64,000 nt of DNA. It comes from Mitsuaria sp. WAJ17 (lineage in GTDB: Bacteria; Pseudomonadota; Gammaproteobacteria; Burkholderiales; Burkholderiaceae_C). The notes below the pieces were generated by a model. The model had not been told where the DNA came from. It searched no databases and worked only from the letters and a program-made list of their open reading frames with translations. The position numbers were made by a program, and so were the translations under genes. The number at the start of each line of letters is the position of its first letter. The first letter of the stretch is position 1. Below are positions 9,352 through 17,449 of the stretch, piece after piece. Where the stretch lies: positions 62,001-126,000 of the forward strand of contig NZ_JACJUG010000009.1 in the NCBI RefSeq assembly GCF_014174515.1. Reading direction: 5' to 3'.

Positions 9352-9667
9352 CGCTGGTCTCCTCACAGAGCAGGTGCAGGTACTCGCGACGTCCGACCTC
9401 CAGCGTGCCGGTGATGCGGAAGCGACGGCTGCCGTACACCACGCGCCAGGTTGAGAGCACGTCCGCGCGGTACCGAATGCGGATCGTGATCTGGCGCGTC
9501 ATCACGCGTTGGTCCGCCTCGCTGCTTTCACTGGCCATGCGCTCCTGCAGCTTGGCCCAGACGGTCGCGACCGTGTTCCAGGTCGCGACTTCGGAGCCGA
9601 AGTCGGGGTCGCGGACGACGACGGGCGCGTCGAGCTTCACTCGACGGTCGAGATCTCCAGCAGGCAT
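9344..9667 (-). CDS. Head-tail joining (head closure) protein
   Basis: A small protein (107 aa) starting MPAGDLDRRVKLDAPVVVRD. The opening GxLDRRV-x-L and the later MTRQITIRIRYRADVLSTWR and YLHLLCEE are typical of the phage head-tail joining family (SPP1 gp16-like stoppers), which close the head after packaging. A much longer frame reading up to 9967 exists, but its extra N-terminal part is the antisense-like shadow of the neighbouring gene, so I use the ATG at 9667. The start lies four bases after the upstream stop. Confidence 0.83.
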   Translation of the reverse strand: MPAGDLDRRVKLDAPVVVRDPDFGSEVATWNTVATVWAKLQERMASESSEADQRVMTRQITIRIRYRADVLSTWRVVYGSRRFRITGTLEVGRREYLHLLCEETSDA

Positions 9668-9671
9668 AGCG

Positions 9672-10241
9672 TCAGAGGGTGAAGATGCGGTAGCTGTCCA
9701 GCAGTCCGCGGGTGTAGGGAAGCTCGACCAGCCGCTGATCTCCAGTGGCCTCGCGATGCTCGTAGGCATGGCCGATGTGCAACAGCATCCAGCGGCGCAG
9801 GGACTCGGGCAGGGTTCCGACCGGGTAGCCGCACGTGCAGGTAATGCGAACTGCGTTGGCCTGCGGCCGCGTCGTGGGCCACGTGGTGCCGTACGCGGGG
9901 AAGAGGTAGCCCGGCTCGCTGTCGCTGTCCAGCTGCCACAGCGGTGTCGCGAGCGTCTGCGAGACACCAGACTCGTCCACGTACTGCACCGAGGTCACCG
10001 AGACCACGGGAGGCGCCGGGAGCCTGATGCCATCGCAGAGGAACTCATCGAGCACCGCGACCCAGGTCGAGGTGCACCAGGCCCTCGACGTGATGTCCTC
10101 GCCCATCTGCCGAACCTCGGAGATGAGGCTCTGGATGAGCGCGTCATCGGCGCTGTCCGTCACACGCAGGTGCTCCTTTGCCGCGGCCAGGGTGATGTGC
10201 TCCGAGGCCAGCGCGGGCGCGGCGATGCGACGGTGGATCAT
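9672..10241 (-). CDS. Head-tail connector (adaptor) protein, gp6-like
   Basis: A 189-aa protein containing LAAAKEHLRVTDSADDALIQ, the helical opening of HK97 gp6/YqbG-type connectors, and an ending in LLDSYRIFTL typical of the family (R-x-L/F near the end). Rings of this protein bind below the portal and form the adaptor. It overlaps the upstream gene by four bases (ATGA). Order connector, head closure, gp10, tail terminator is canonical. Confidence 0.85.
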   Translation of the reverse strand: MIHRRIAAPALASEHITLAAAKEHLRVTDSADDALIQSLISEVRQMGEDITSRAWCTSTWVAVLDEFLCDGIRLPAPPVVSVTSVQYVDESGVSQTLATPLWQLDSDSEPGYLFPAYGTTWPTTRPQANAVRITCTCGYPVGTLPESLRRWMLLHIGHAYEHREATGDQRLVELPYTRGLLDSYRIFTL

Positions 10242-10804
10242 GGCTGCTCGCCGGCGGCAGGACCATCAGTGGCCAGGTCCAGCTGCGCCACAGCGTCAGC
10301 CGCGGGCGGGGCATCGCCAGCGGGGGCCTCGGCTGCGGGCGCGACATCGGTGGCGGGGCCACTGGCCACCGCATCGCTCGATGCGTTCGAGGTGCCAGCG
10401 CTGGCATCGTCGTTCGACGCCTGGCCAGCATCCTGTGCAGGTGCCAGCACGCCGCCCGCGGCCTGGTCGGACTGAGCAGTCGCACGGGCAGCGCGACGCG
10501 AGCTGGTGCGCGGCACCGGGGCCGGCGCCTGCTGGACCACGGATGCCGGCCGCTCGCCTCGCAGGAGCGAGGCGCGGAACGCGGCGCGTGCCTTCTCGAC
10601 CGCTTCCGCTTCAGCCTCCGCCTCAGCGGCGCGCTGAGCATCGGCCACACGCTGGGCCTCCAGCTCTTCGCCGGTCATGACGATGTTCGCATAGCCGGCG
10701 CGGATCAGCGCTTCGCCTTCCTCGTCGTCAACGATGATCTCGTCGCCCGGATTGCCGCGGCGGACGGCGTCGGCCAGGATGGTGAGCAGTTTGATTTTCA
10801 GCAT
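10238..10804 (-). CDS. Hypothetical phage protein with acidic Ala-rich tail
   Basis: Using the ATG at 10804 (ribosome binding site GAGGACC) the protein has 188 aa and starts MLKIKLLTILADAVRRGNPG. Residues 1-45 form a compact domain with the EEGEALIRAGYANIV motif seen in small phage proteins encoded next to capsid genes. Residues 45-80 are an Ala/Glu coiled coil, and residues 90-188 are low-complexity Ala/Asp/Ser/Pro. The function is unknown; an assembly or connector accessory role is suggested by position only. A longer frame to 11239 is a shadow of the upstream gene. Confidence 0.7.
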   Translation of the reverse strand: MLKIKLLTILADAVRRGNPGDEIIVDDEEGEALIRAGYANIVMTGEELEAQRVADAQRAAEAEAEAEAVEKARAAFRASLLRGERPASVVQQAPAPVPRTSSRRAARATAQSDQAAGGVLAPAQDAGQASNDDASAGTSNASSDAVASGPATDVAPAAEAPAGDAPPAADAVAQLDLATDGPAAGEQP

Positions 10805-10827
10805 GATGGTCCTCAGCTCACGGAAGG

Positions 10828-11199
10828 TCAGGGAGCCTTGCGCAGCGCGCCGCCCACGATGACGCCGCTGGTGACGGCGCCGGTGGTCGCGCCAGCCACG
10901 GTCAGGGCCAGCCGCAGGTAGCGCTTGGTGCCGGCGTAGCCGACGCGCTGGACCGTGTTGGTAGCCAGCGGAGCGAAGGCGCCGACCAGCTGGCCGGCAG
11001 CGACGGGGCTGAACACCGAGTTGTCGTCGCTCTCCTGCAGCACCGGCGTGTGGGTGCCGTCGGTGAGAGCGCCGCACTCGGCCACCGCCATGACGCCGTT
11101 GTAGTTGACGGTGTCGACGCCGGTGCCGTTGGCCGAAGCGTTGCGGGCGGCGGGTGCCAGGGACTGGACCACGTCCAGCTGGTTCTTCAGATCGATCAT
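10828..11199 (-). CDS. Small capsid-adjacent phage protein (possible decoration protein)
   Basis: A 123-aa protein from ATG 11199 (MIDLKNQLDVVQSLAPAARN), with GGAG upstream; a TTG twelve bases further up is less likely. It is Gly/Ala/Thr/Val-rich and beta-like with no charged core, as in head fibre or decoration proteins. It directly follows the major capsid gene. Proteins of this type and place are common in HK97-like Burkholderiales phages. A decoration role is inferred, not shown. Confidence 0.72.
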   Translation of the reverse strand: MIDLKNQLDVVQSLAPAARNASANGTGVDTVNYNGVMAVAECGALTDGTHTPVLQESDDNSVFSPVAAGQLVGAFAPLATNTVQRVGYAGTKRYLRLALTVAGATTGAVTSGVIVGGALRKAP

Positions 11200-11262
11200 C
11201 TGGATCTCCAAATGTGAGGTGCAGAGGGAGCGACCGCACGGCGGCGATCGCTCGACTGGGGC

Positions 11263-12537
11263 TTAGGCCAGCTTGACGCGGGCGAACGCTTCGGCCAGGA
11301 CCGGAGCGCCGTCGGTTTCCATGCGGCCGATGTAGCCGGTCTGGTTCGTCTCGGCGTACAGCTCCTTGAGCACCTGGATCTGGAAGTCCATGGCGTCAGC
11401 GATCCAGTAGCCGTCCTTCCAGTTCGCCAGGATGCCGACGTACTTGCCGGTGGTGAACGTGTTCGGGATGTACTCGCTCATGTCGAGCGGCAGGCCCAGC
11501 AGCATGTCGGGCTCGCCTTCCTTCTTCGCGGGCTGCCACAGGTAGCCGCCCTGGGAGTCCTTCAGCTTGGCGATCATTTCGATGCCATTGCGGTGGAAGC
11601 CCCAGCGCGCCTTCTTCTGGTGCTGCGCCTTCAGCGAGTACTTGGCGGCGACCAGGCCGTCCATGGTGATGGCGGTGCCGGTGTTGCCGTTGCTCACGTC
11701 GCGAGCCACCGGGATGCCCGACGGATGAGCAGTGAAGACGCCCAGCGGCTGGTTCGCACCAGAGCCCAGGAAGAAGGCCTTCTCCTGGGCGATGCCGAAC
11801 TTGTAGCCCAGGCGCTGCGCCACCAGGTCACCGGCACGCTGACCGACGCGCGAGATCAGCTTGTTGCTGACCTTGATGCGCTTGGCCAGAGGGCTCGGCA
11901 CGAACTCGCGCTTGCCGATGGACATCTGGCTGTCTTCGTTGCCGGTCTGGATCTCGCTCGTCCAGTCGGCATCAGCCGGGTCGGCATCCAGCGTGGGAAC
12001 GCCGAGACTGGCGGCACGATCCACGCGCTCGACGGTGGCATAGCGGCGCACAAACACTTCGTCGTCGACGGCCTGGATCAGGCGATCGACGAACTGCTCG
12101 CTGGCAACCAGAAAGCCACCCTGCGTGCCGTTGTCCATGGCGAGCGCGCGGATCTGGTCCGCCGTCAGCGAGTTGCGACCGTTCACCAGCAGCGCGTGGA
12201 AGGCGTCGCGGAACTCGGGGGTGCTGCGAGGGCCGCCGCTACGGTTCTCGCCACCGTTGCCGCCACCGTTGCCGCCACCGTTGCCGCCACCGTTGCCGCC
12301 GCCGTTGCCGCCGCCGTTGCGCATCTCGCTTTCGGCCAGCTCGCGCTCGACCTGCAGCTGGCGCTCTTCGCGTTCGATCTCGGCGCGCAGTTCGTCCTGG
12401 TCCTTCCAGAGCTTGTCGTACTGGGTCTGCTCGTCCGCGCTCAGGCCGCGCTTCTCGGCATCGGCCTTGTCCAGCAGGGTGCGGCTTTGCGTGATCAGCT
12501 CGTTGCGGCGCTGCCGCAGTTCTCTCAGTCGCTTCAT
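11263..12537 (-). CDS. HK97-family major capsid protein with N-terminal delta domain
   Basis: A 424-aa protein from ATG 12537 (AAGGAC ribosome binding site); the longer frame from 12573 lacks a convincing start. Residues 1-72 are a charged coiled coil, the delta domain that scaffolds prohead assembly and is removed by the protease encoded next door. Residues 74-97 are a Gly-Gly-Gly-Asn repeat linker. The shell domain follows, with TPEFRDAFHALL, MDNGTQGGFLV and GYIGRMETDGAPVLAEAF matching HK97 gp5 relatives. The cleavage site should lie near the end of the Gly/Asn linker (inference). Confidence 0.95.
   Translation of the reverse strand: MKRLRELRQRRNELITQSRTLLDKADAEKRGLSADEQTQYDKLWKDQDELRAEIEREERQLQVERELAESEMRNGGGNGGGNGGGNGGGNGGGNGGENRSGGPRSTPEFRDAFHALLVNGRNSLTADQIRALAMDNGTQGGFLVASEQFVDRLIQAVDDEVFVRRYATVERVDRAASLGVPTLDADPADADWTSEIQTGNEDSQMSIGKREFVPSPLAKRIKVSNKLISRVGQRAGDLVAQRLGYKFGIAQEKAFFLGSGANQPLGVFTAHPSGIPVARDVSNGNTGTAITMDGLVAAKYSLKAQHQKKARWGFHRNGIEMIAKLKDSQGGYLWQPAKKEGEPDMLLGLPLDMSEYIPNTFTTGKYVGILANWKDGYWIADAMDFQIQVLKELYAETNQTGYIGRMETDGAPVLAEAFARVKLA
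12251..12322 (-). repeat. Six tandem 12-bp units encoding GGGN in the capsid gene
   Basis: The unit ccaccgttgccg (plus strand) is repeated about six times; the last two units differ by one base (ccg for cca). It lies in frame in the capsid gene and encodes a Gly-Gly-Gly-Asn linker between delta domain and shell. Such short in-frame arrays change copy number by slippage without breaking the frame. Confidence 0.95.
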
Positions 12538-12610
12538 CGTTGAGTCCTTGGTTGATGTGTCGGCCAGTGACACCGGGTGGCGCCGCCAGGCCGACGAAGC
12601 GGCGGACGCC

Positions 12611-12649
12611 TAGAAAGCAAAAGGCCGTCTGCGAGCGGGCAGACGGCCT
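12611..12649 (-). terminator. Intrinsic terminator-like hairpin between protease and capsid genes
   Basis: On the minus strand, an 11-bp perfect stem (AGGCCGTCTGC / GCAGACGGCCT, six-base loop) is followed by TTTTGCTTTC. It lies in the 150-bp gap between the protease stop and the capsid start. It could partly terminate transcription or act as a processing/stability hairpin for the capsid message. Confidence 0.65.
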
Positions 12650-12660
12650 GGGGGTTTGGG

Positions 12661-12678
12661 TGTGCAGACGCCTGCACA
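12661..12678. repeat. 16-bp dispersed palindrome, copy 2 (intergenic)
   Basis: GTGCAGACGCCTGCAC at 12662-12677, extended by one matching base per side, ten bases past the protease stop. It is the reverse complement of copy 1 and is separate from the terminator-like stem beside it. Confidence 0.85.
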
Positions 12679-12687
12679 GGGACGGCG

Positions 12688-13311
12688 CTACAACAGCGAC
12701 AGCCGGCGCAGCTGCATCTGGACCTGGCGATGGCCCTCGGCCTGCTCTGCCAAGGCGCGCTCCGCATCCGGGTTGATGCCAAGGCCCAGCCAGTCCTTCA
12801 TGGACCGCACGGCCACATCCGTCTGCGTGTAGGCCGGATAGGTCACGGGGCTCACGTCGAAGAGCCGCACCCGCGTCAGGGTCCGGACCACCTGCCCGCT
12901 GTCATCCTTCGCCCAGTTCTGGCCGTTCGGGCGCAAGCTGAAGCCGAACGACATCTGGTTGATGTCCTCCCGCTCCATGCTCACCAGCAGATCGCGGGCC
13001 CATTGCGTGTCGGGCGGCTCGATCTCGATGCCGAGGCCGCGGGCGTCCTCGAAGAGATTGAGCGTCCCGCTGCGGTTGCGCCCCAGCACGTAGTCCGCGT
13101 TGTGGTTCCACAGCGCCCGCACGTCGTCGGTCTTGATCGCGTCAGCGAAGGCGCCCGGGGCGATCTGCTCGCGGAAGCCGCCGAGGTCCTCGCTCAGCTG
13201 GTTGAAGACTGCGGCGTACCCGCGCAGGATGGGGACCTTCTTGTCCCCCTTGGCCCGCGTCTCGACTTTGATCGACTCGCAGGTGAAGTGGCGTCGCTCG
13301 AAGTCCTTCAT
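12688..13311 (-). CDS. HK97-family prohead protease
   Basis: The true gene starts at ATG 13311 (MKDFERRHFTCESIKVETRA), overlapping the portal stop as ATGA; 207 aa, normal for the family. The segment LRGYAAVFNQLS, the LWNHNADYVLGR motif with the family catalytic His, and the EREDINQMSFGF segment with the catalytic Ser are all present. The enzyme, a serine protease of the U35/herpes assemblin fold, matures the prohead by cutting off the capsid delta domains. It lies between portal and capsid genes, the classic HK97 order. Confidence 0.95.
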   Translation of the reverse strand: MKDFERRHFTCESIKVETRAKGDKKVPILRGYAAVFNQLSEDLGGFREQIAPGAFADAIKTDDVRALWNHNADYVLGRNRSGTLNLFEDARGLGIEIEPPDTQWARDLLVSMEREDINQMSFGFSLRPNGQNWAKDDSGQVVRTLTRVRLFDVSPVTYPAYTQTDVAVRSMKDWLGLGINPDAERALAEQAEGHRQVQMQLRRLSLL

Positions 13312-14534
13312 GACTGAGTCACCTTTCCTTTGATTGCCTCGGCCAGCAGGTCTGCCGGCGCCATGTTCAGCGGACTCAGGAACTCGTCCAGCCCGTCTGC
13401 ACGGTTCATGTTCTCGATCTCGCGCACCTCGTTGCGGTTCATCCAGCCGGTGAGGACCGCGGTGCGGAAGTAGTTGGCGCGGGACGTCGCGTCCCCACGC
13501 AGCAGCCCGTCGAACAGGTGCTCGACGTAGTACTGCTCTTGCTCTGCCTCGGTCAGCAGGGCCGCGGGGATCTCCTGCTCCCAGCGCTTCGCCCAGGGCT
13601 GCATGCAGTGCACGACGAAGTCGATGCTCTGCTGCTCGATGTTGGTGAAGGTGGCCCGCTCCAGGTCGCCGATCATGTGCGGGGGCACGCGATACAGGCC
13701 GGCGATCTGGCTGCGGCTGAGCTTCTGGCTCTCGATGTACTGGATGTCCTCCGCCTTCACCTCGAACGGGTGGTAGGTCATGCCCTTCTTCAGGAAGGCG
13801 ACCTTGCCCGCATTGACGCCAGACACATGCTGCTGCCATTGGTCCCGGAACTTCACCCGCTCCTTGTCGTCCTTGAAGTCGCCGTCGACCGAGATCCAGC
13901 CTCCACGAGGGCGCGCATCGTTGGCCCAGAAGCGGTTGTGATGCTGCTGGCTCGCCAGGGCCGTGCCGATCGTCTCCCGATGCAGCTCGATGGGCGTCAC
14001 CGGCCTGACACCATCCAACGTCAGGAACGGAACGCGCAGCACCTCCTCCTGGAGCAGCGGCTCGGCACCGCCAGACGGCTGGCGGAACATGTAGGCGAGC
14101 CGCCCATTGCTCAGCTGCTCGCAGCGCACGAAGTCGGGGTGCCGAGGCACCAGCTGGACGCGGCCGCGCTTGTCGCCAACGATGCGCGTGTAGCTCACGC
14201 CGCGCAGGCACATGTGCGCGGTGCACATCTCGCGCCAGGCCATGCTCCCCATCCAGCCGTTGGCACGGGAGTGCAACAGCGGGTAGAGCCAGTGGTCCGT
14301 CGCACGCTCCCGACCTCCGCCCGGCTTGCGTCGATAGAGGATCAACGGCAGCGAGGCCAGCGACTCGGAGATGACCCGCACGCAGGAGTACACCGCCGCA
14401 ACGCGCATCGCCGAGTCGGCGTTGACGCTGACGCCCGCAGCCGTCAGCTGGCCACCGAACAGGTCGATCAGCGACGGATCGCGGGGGTGCACACCACGCA
14501 GCAGCCAGCCGGCAACCTTGGTGCGGATAGACAT
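13308..14534 (-). CDS. Portal protein, HK97 family
   Basis: A 408-aa protein starting MSIRTKVAGWLLRGVHPRDP at ATG 14534, sharing one base with the terminase stop. Typical portal features are VYSCVRVISESLASLPLILY near the N-terminus, GMTYHPFEVKAEDIQYIESQ, and the RSQIAGLYRVPPHMIGDLER motif. Twelve copies form the DNA entry ring that docks the terminase. Length and order (TerL-portal-protease) are normal for HK97-like phages. Confidence 0.96.
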   Translation of the reverse strand: MSIRTKVAGWLLRGVHPRDPSLIDLFGGQLTAAGVSVNADSAMRVAAVYSCVRVISESLASLPLILYRRKPGGGRERATDHWLYPLLHSRANGWMGSMAWREMCTAHMCLRGVSYTRIVGDKRGRVQLVPRHPDFVRCEQLSNGRLAYMFRQPSGGAEPLLQEEVLRVPFLTLDGVRPVTPIELHRETIGTALASQQHHNRFWANDARPRGGWISVDGDFKDDKERVKFRDQWQQHVSGVNAGKVAFLKKGMTYHPFEVKAEDIQYIESQKLSRSQIAGLYRVPPHMIGDLERATFTNIEQQSIDFVVHCMQPWAKRWEQEIPAALLTEAEQEQYYVEHLFDGLLRGDATSRANYFRTAVLTGWMNRNEVREIENMNRADGLDEFLSPLNMAPADLLAEAIKGKVTQS

Positions 14535-16237
14535 CAAGCAATCTCCAGATCACCCTCGTAGACGACGGGCTTGTCAGACTCATCAAGCATGGCTCGGCCC
14601 AGGCCCATGAGCAGGGCTACCGGACCGTCGATCTTGTTCTCTTCCCGGCCCTTGGTCGGGTGCTTCAAGCCGCTGAACTTCGAGACGCTGACCTCGACGT
14701 TCCCCATCATCCAGGTGAACACCGGGTTGCCGTCGAAGTGCAGCTTCTTCTCCAGCACCAGGTTCTCGATGTGGATCAGCGGCTGCGTGAAGAACATTGG
14801 CGCCTGGCGCACCTCGACCAGCGGCAGGCCCTCTTCCACCAGCTTGGTCGCGAAGTACCGCGACATGGCCGGATCGAAGGGAATCTCCTGCACGTCGAAC
14901 TCAGAGCAGAAGCGCCGCAGGTCATCAGCGATCACATCGAAGTCGGTGACATTGCCGTCCGTGACGATGACGTGCCCGGCCCGGGCCCAGCCCTGCAGGT
15001 GGGCGTTGCCCGACTGCTCGATGGCCGACTCGTTCAGGTACAGCCGCGGGAAGAAGAACCACTCCTCGTCGCGCTTGAAGACCAGCACCAGCGCTGCGAA
15101 GTCCCGCTTCTCGGCCAAGTCCATGCCGATCCAGCACCGCTCGCCGAAGAAGTCCTGCAGCTGCAGGTCCTTCGCGCAGTGCTTCCAGGACTGCATGTCC
15201 ATCCAGGCCGAGCTGCTGCTAATCCAGACGTTCAGACGCTTGGTCAGGAAGTTGGCCACGGCCGAGGGCTGGGCCAGCGCCTTGCGGCATGCGGCCTCCA
15301 TGTCATCGAGCTTGACGCTGATGCCAAGGTTCGGGTTCGCCTTGCGCCAGACCTTCGGGTCATGCCAGAGGTCGCCCTCGTCGATCGTGAAGATGATCCC
15401 GAACCAGGTCTCGTCTTCGACAGTCCCCTCCAGGACCTTGATGGTGTAGTCGCGCAGCTCGTAGCAGATGCCCGAGCGATCGCTGCCCGCTGTCGTGATC
15501 GCGCTGATCAGGGCCTGCGAGCGTGCGCCGGTCGCCGAGTCGAGCACGTCCCACACCGCGCGGGTCTTGTGTGCGTGAACCTCGTCCACCACACAGCCGT
15601 GGATGTTCAGGCCATCGAGCGTCGAGCCCTCGGCATTCAACGGCTTGAAGCTGCTCGCCGTGCCAGGGATTGTGATGTCGTGCTTGCCGACCTCGGCGCC
15701 GAAGCGCGCCAGGAACTCAGGCTCACGCAGCGCCATGTGGCGCGCCACATCGAAGACCTCGCGTGCTTGCTCGCCGGTGGTCGCCGCGCTGTAGCAGTGT
15801 GCGCCCGGCTCGCCATCGGCGCTGACCAGGTACAACTCGCGCGCGGCGGCCCGCGTGCTCTTGGCATTCTTGCGGGCGATCTCCTCGTAGGAACGACGGA
15901 AGCGCCGCAGCCCCGTCTCACGGTGCTTCCAGCCGAAGAGCTGGAACTCGATGAAGATCTGCCAATCTTCCAGCCGCAGCTTGGCATAGCCCAGCTTGCC
16001 GTCGACGTAGACAGGCTTGGCCCACTCGCCCTTGATGTGAGGCAGCAGCTCGAAGAACCGGCAAGCGCGAGCGCCAGCAGCGCGGTCCAGTACGAACGGG
16101 AACGCATCGGAGCCCTCCCTCTCCAGGTCGCGGAGGAAGCGCTGACAAGCCAGGCGCTCGTAGAGGCCGGCGACCTCTTCACCGGCGATCACGCGCCGCG
16201 CATACGCCAGCGCGCGATCAAAGTAGCTGGCCGCCAT
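14534..16237 (-). CDS. terL: Terminase large subunit
   Basis: A 567-aa DNA packaging motor. The N-terminal ATPase has a Walker A-like motif ARKNAKST (residues 121-128) and a Walker B segment CVVDEVHAHK near residue 215. The C-terminal nuclease shows GMDLAEKRDFAAL, with the acidic metal-binding residues of the RNase H-like fold. It belongs to the Terminase_1-type proteins that pair with P27-family small subunits. The ATG at 16237 shares one base with the TerS stop; a GTG three bases upstream is an alternative start. Confidence 0.96.
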   Translation of the reverse strand: MAASYFDRALAYARRVIAGEEVAGLYERLACQRFLRDLEREGSDAFPFVLDRAAGARACRFFELLPHIKGEWAKPVYVDGKLGYAKLRLEDWQIFIEFQLFGWKHRETGLRRFRRSYEEIARKNAKSTRAAARELYLVSADGEPGAHCYSAATTGEQAREVFDVARHMALREPEFLARFGAEVGKHDITIPGTASSFKPLNAEGSTLDGLNIHGCVVDEVHAHKTRAVWDVLDSATGARSQALISAITTAGSDRSGICYELRDYTIKVLEGTVEDETWFGIIFTIDEGDLWHDPKVWRKANPNLGISVKLDDMEAACRKALAQPSAVANFLTKRLNVWISSSSAWMDMQSWKHCAKDLQLQDFFGERCWIGMDLAEKRDFAALVLVFKRDEEWFFFPRLYLNESAIEQSGNAHLQGWARAGHVIVTDGNVTDFDVIADDLRRFCSEFDVQEIPFDPAMSRYFATKLVEEGLPLVEVRQAPMFFTQPLIHIENLVLEKKLHFDGNPVFTWMMGNVEVSVSKFSGLKHPTKGREENKIDGPVALLMGLGRAMLDESDKPVVYEGDLEIA

Positions 16238-16794
16238 CACTCGAAATCAGCGAAGCCGCGCGGCTCCAGTGCTGACTCCTGCTTTGCCGTCGACGAGCCC
16301 ACGCCGCCCTCGAAGAGCTGCAGCTGGGCGCGGATGGCTGTGGTCACCGACGCGCGTGCATCAGGCCGAAGGCCGAAGGTCTTCAGCATCCCGTGCAGTT
16401 TGGCCTGCTCCTTGTTGAGCAGCTGGTAGTTGACCGACTGGATGCGCAGCCCGTTCGGCGTGGTGTCGACCAGCGCATCGGTCGGGTCCTTGCCCTCAGC
16501 CAGCAGCAGTGCCTGCTTGGCCATCAGCGACTGCTCGATCAGCTCGAGGCGGCCGATGGTCTGGCACAGCATGGCGAACGCATCGCGGTCGACCTTGCTG
16601 ATCAGGTTGTAGCGCACCAGCTCAATGCTCAGCCGCCGCCAGGCCTTCTTCGCGCCAGGCATCAGATACTTTGGCGCGTCGGGCACGCCGACTTCGGGCC
16701 GGAACAGCTGATCAAGGTTCAGCGGCCGATTGCCGCGGTTGCCTTCCAGCAGCTTCAGCTCGGCCGGCTTCGGACTTGGACCACGAGCACCCAT
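16237..16794 (-). CDS. terS: Terminase small subunit, P27 family
   Basis: A 185-aa protein opening MGARGPSPKPAELKLLEGNR, the signature of P27-family (Terminase_4) small subunits. These bind the packaging site and load the large subunit. The middle part (WRRLSIELVRYNLISKVDRD, LCQTIGRLELIEQSL) fits the helical oligomerisation core. P27-type terminases are associated with cos-type packaging that often needs a neighbouring HNH nuclease, and such a gene lies just upstream. A cos site was not identified. Confidence 0.92.
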   Translation of the reverse strand: MGARGPSPKPAELKLLEGNRGNRPLNLDQLFRPEVGVPDAPKYLMPGAKKAWRRLSIELVRYNLISKVDRDAFAMLCQTIGRLELIEQSLMAKQALLLAEGKDPTDALVDTTPNGLRIQSVNYQLLNKEQAKLHGMLKTFGLRPDARASVTTAIRAQLQLFEGGVGSSTAKQESALEPRGFADFE

Positions 16795-16812
16795 TTGATC
16801 ACCCCTCTAAAC

Positions 16813-16828
16813 GTACAGACGTCTGAAC
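16813..16828. repeat. Degenerate copy of the 16-bp palindrome near the terminase
   Basis: GTACAGACGTCTGAAC matches 14 of 16 positions of the fully symmetric form of the dispersed palindrome and is itself symmetric over the central 10 bases. It lies in the 102-bp gap between HNH and TerS, where a packaging site would be expected. Confidence 0.6.
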
Positions 16829-16896
16829 CCCCCCCACCCCCAAAACCTGCGCGCGCAAAGATTTGGGTACCAGGCCGGTCCTGTAGGGGAAGGTCC

Positions 16897-17295
16897 TCAG
16901 ACTTTTCCTACCCCTCTCCCCTGCTGGGCCTCACGCGCGGTCTTGGCCTTGTGGCAGTCCGCGTTGATCGACTGCAGGTTGCTGTCGTCATCGACGCCAG
17001 CCAGCGATCCGTGCAGCCGCTTCCATGTCGCCTTGTTGATGCGGTGGTCGACCTGAGTCGCCATGCGCAGGCGACCCAAGCTCTTGCACTCGTCGCACTG
17101 ACAGATGCCGCTATCGCGCGCCAGGATGCGAAGGCGGAGCCTGTCCCACGCAGCACCGTAGCCACGTGATTGCCGCGACCCTCGGCGGCTGTCGGCGAAC
17201 TGGCCGAGACGCACCTTGTGCTTCTCACACCTGGCCGTGCCATCCCTCACGAGCACACCACATGCTGTGCAGGGCTTCGGCGCTGAGATCGGCAT
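16897..17295 (-). CDS. HNH endonuclease next to terminase
   Basis: From ATG 17295 (MPISAPKPCTACGVLVRDGT) the protein has 132 aa; the longer frame from 17376 crosses a terminator stem and is unlikely. It has a zinc ribbon at the N-terminus (CTACG and RCEKHK), a second CQCDEC pair, and an HNH core with QVDHRINKATWKRL, the NLQSINADCH segment and KAKT. Phage HNH proteins in this place help TerL cut cos DNA in HK97-like phages. The gene is first in the late operon after a terminator. Confidence 0.9.
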   Translation of the reverse strand: MPISAPKPCTACGVLVRDGTARCEKHKVRLGQFADSRRGSRQSRGYGAAWDRLRLRILARDSGICQCDECKSLGRLRMATQVDHRINKATWKRLHGSLAGVDDDSNLQSINADCHKAKTAREAQQGRGVGKV

Positions 17296-17328
17296 GGCAG
17301 TTGACCTTCGACGAGCAGACGGACCGCC

Positions 17329-17365
17329 AAAAAAGAGGCCCGGCAGGGCTGCAACCTGACGGGCC
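17329..17365 (-). terminator. Intrinsic terminator ahead of the late operon
   Basis: On the minus strand GGCCCG and CGGGCC arms (plus-strand 360-365 and 337-342 of 17 kb) enclose a 17-base loop region and are followed by TCTTTTTT. It sits after the Q-like gene and before HNH, so it would stop transcription into the whole late operon unless antiterminated. Confidence 0.7.
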
Positions 17366-17449
17366 AAGAGGTTCACGAATCACCACCACGAACAAGCCTG
17401 ACGTGGCATGTCCGCAGCGTGCCTGAAATTTAGCGAAAAGAGCTATGCA

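Noticed and set aside
12251-12322. Repeats considered as a CRISPR-like array
   Set aside because: The units are contiguous 12-mers without spacers and encode an in-frame GGGN linker.
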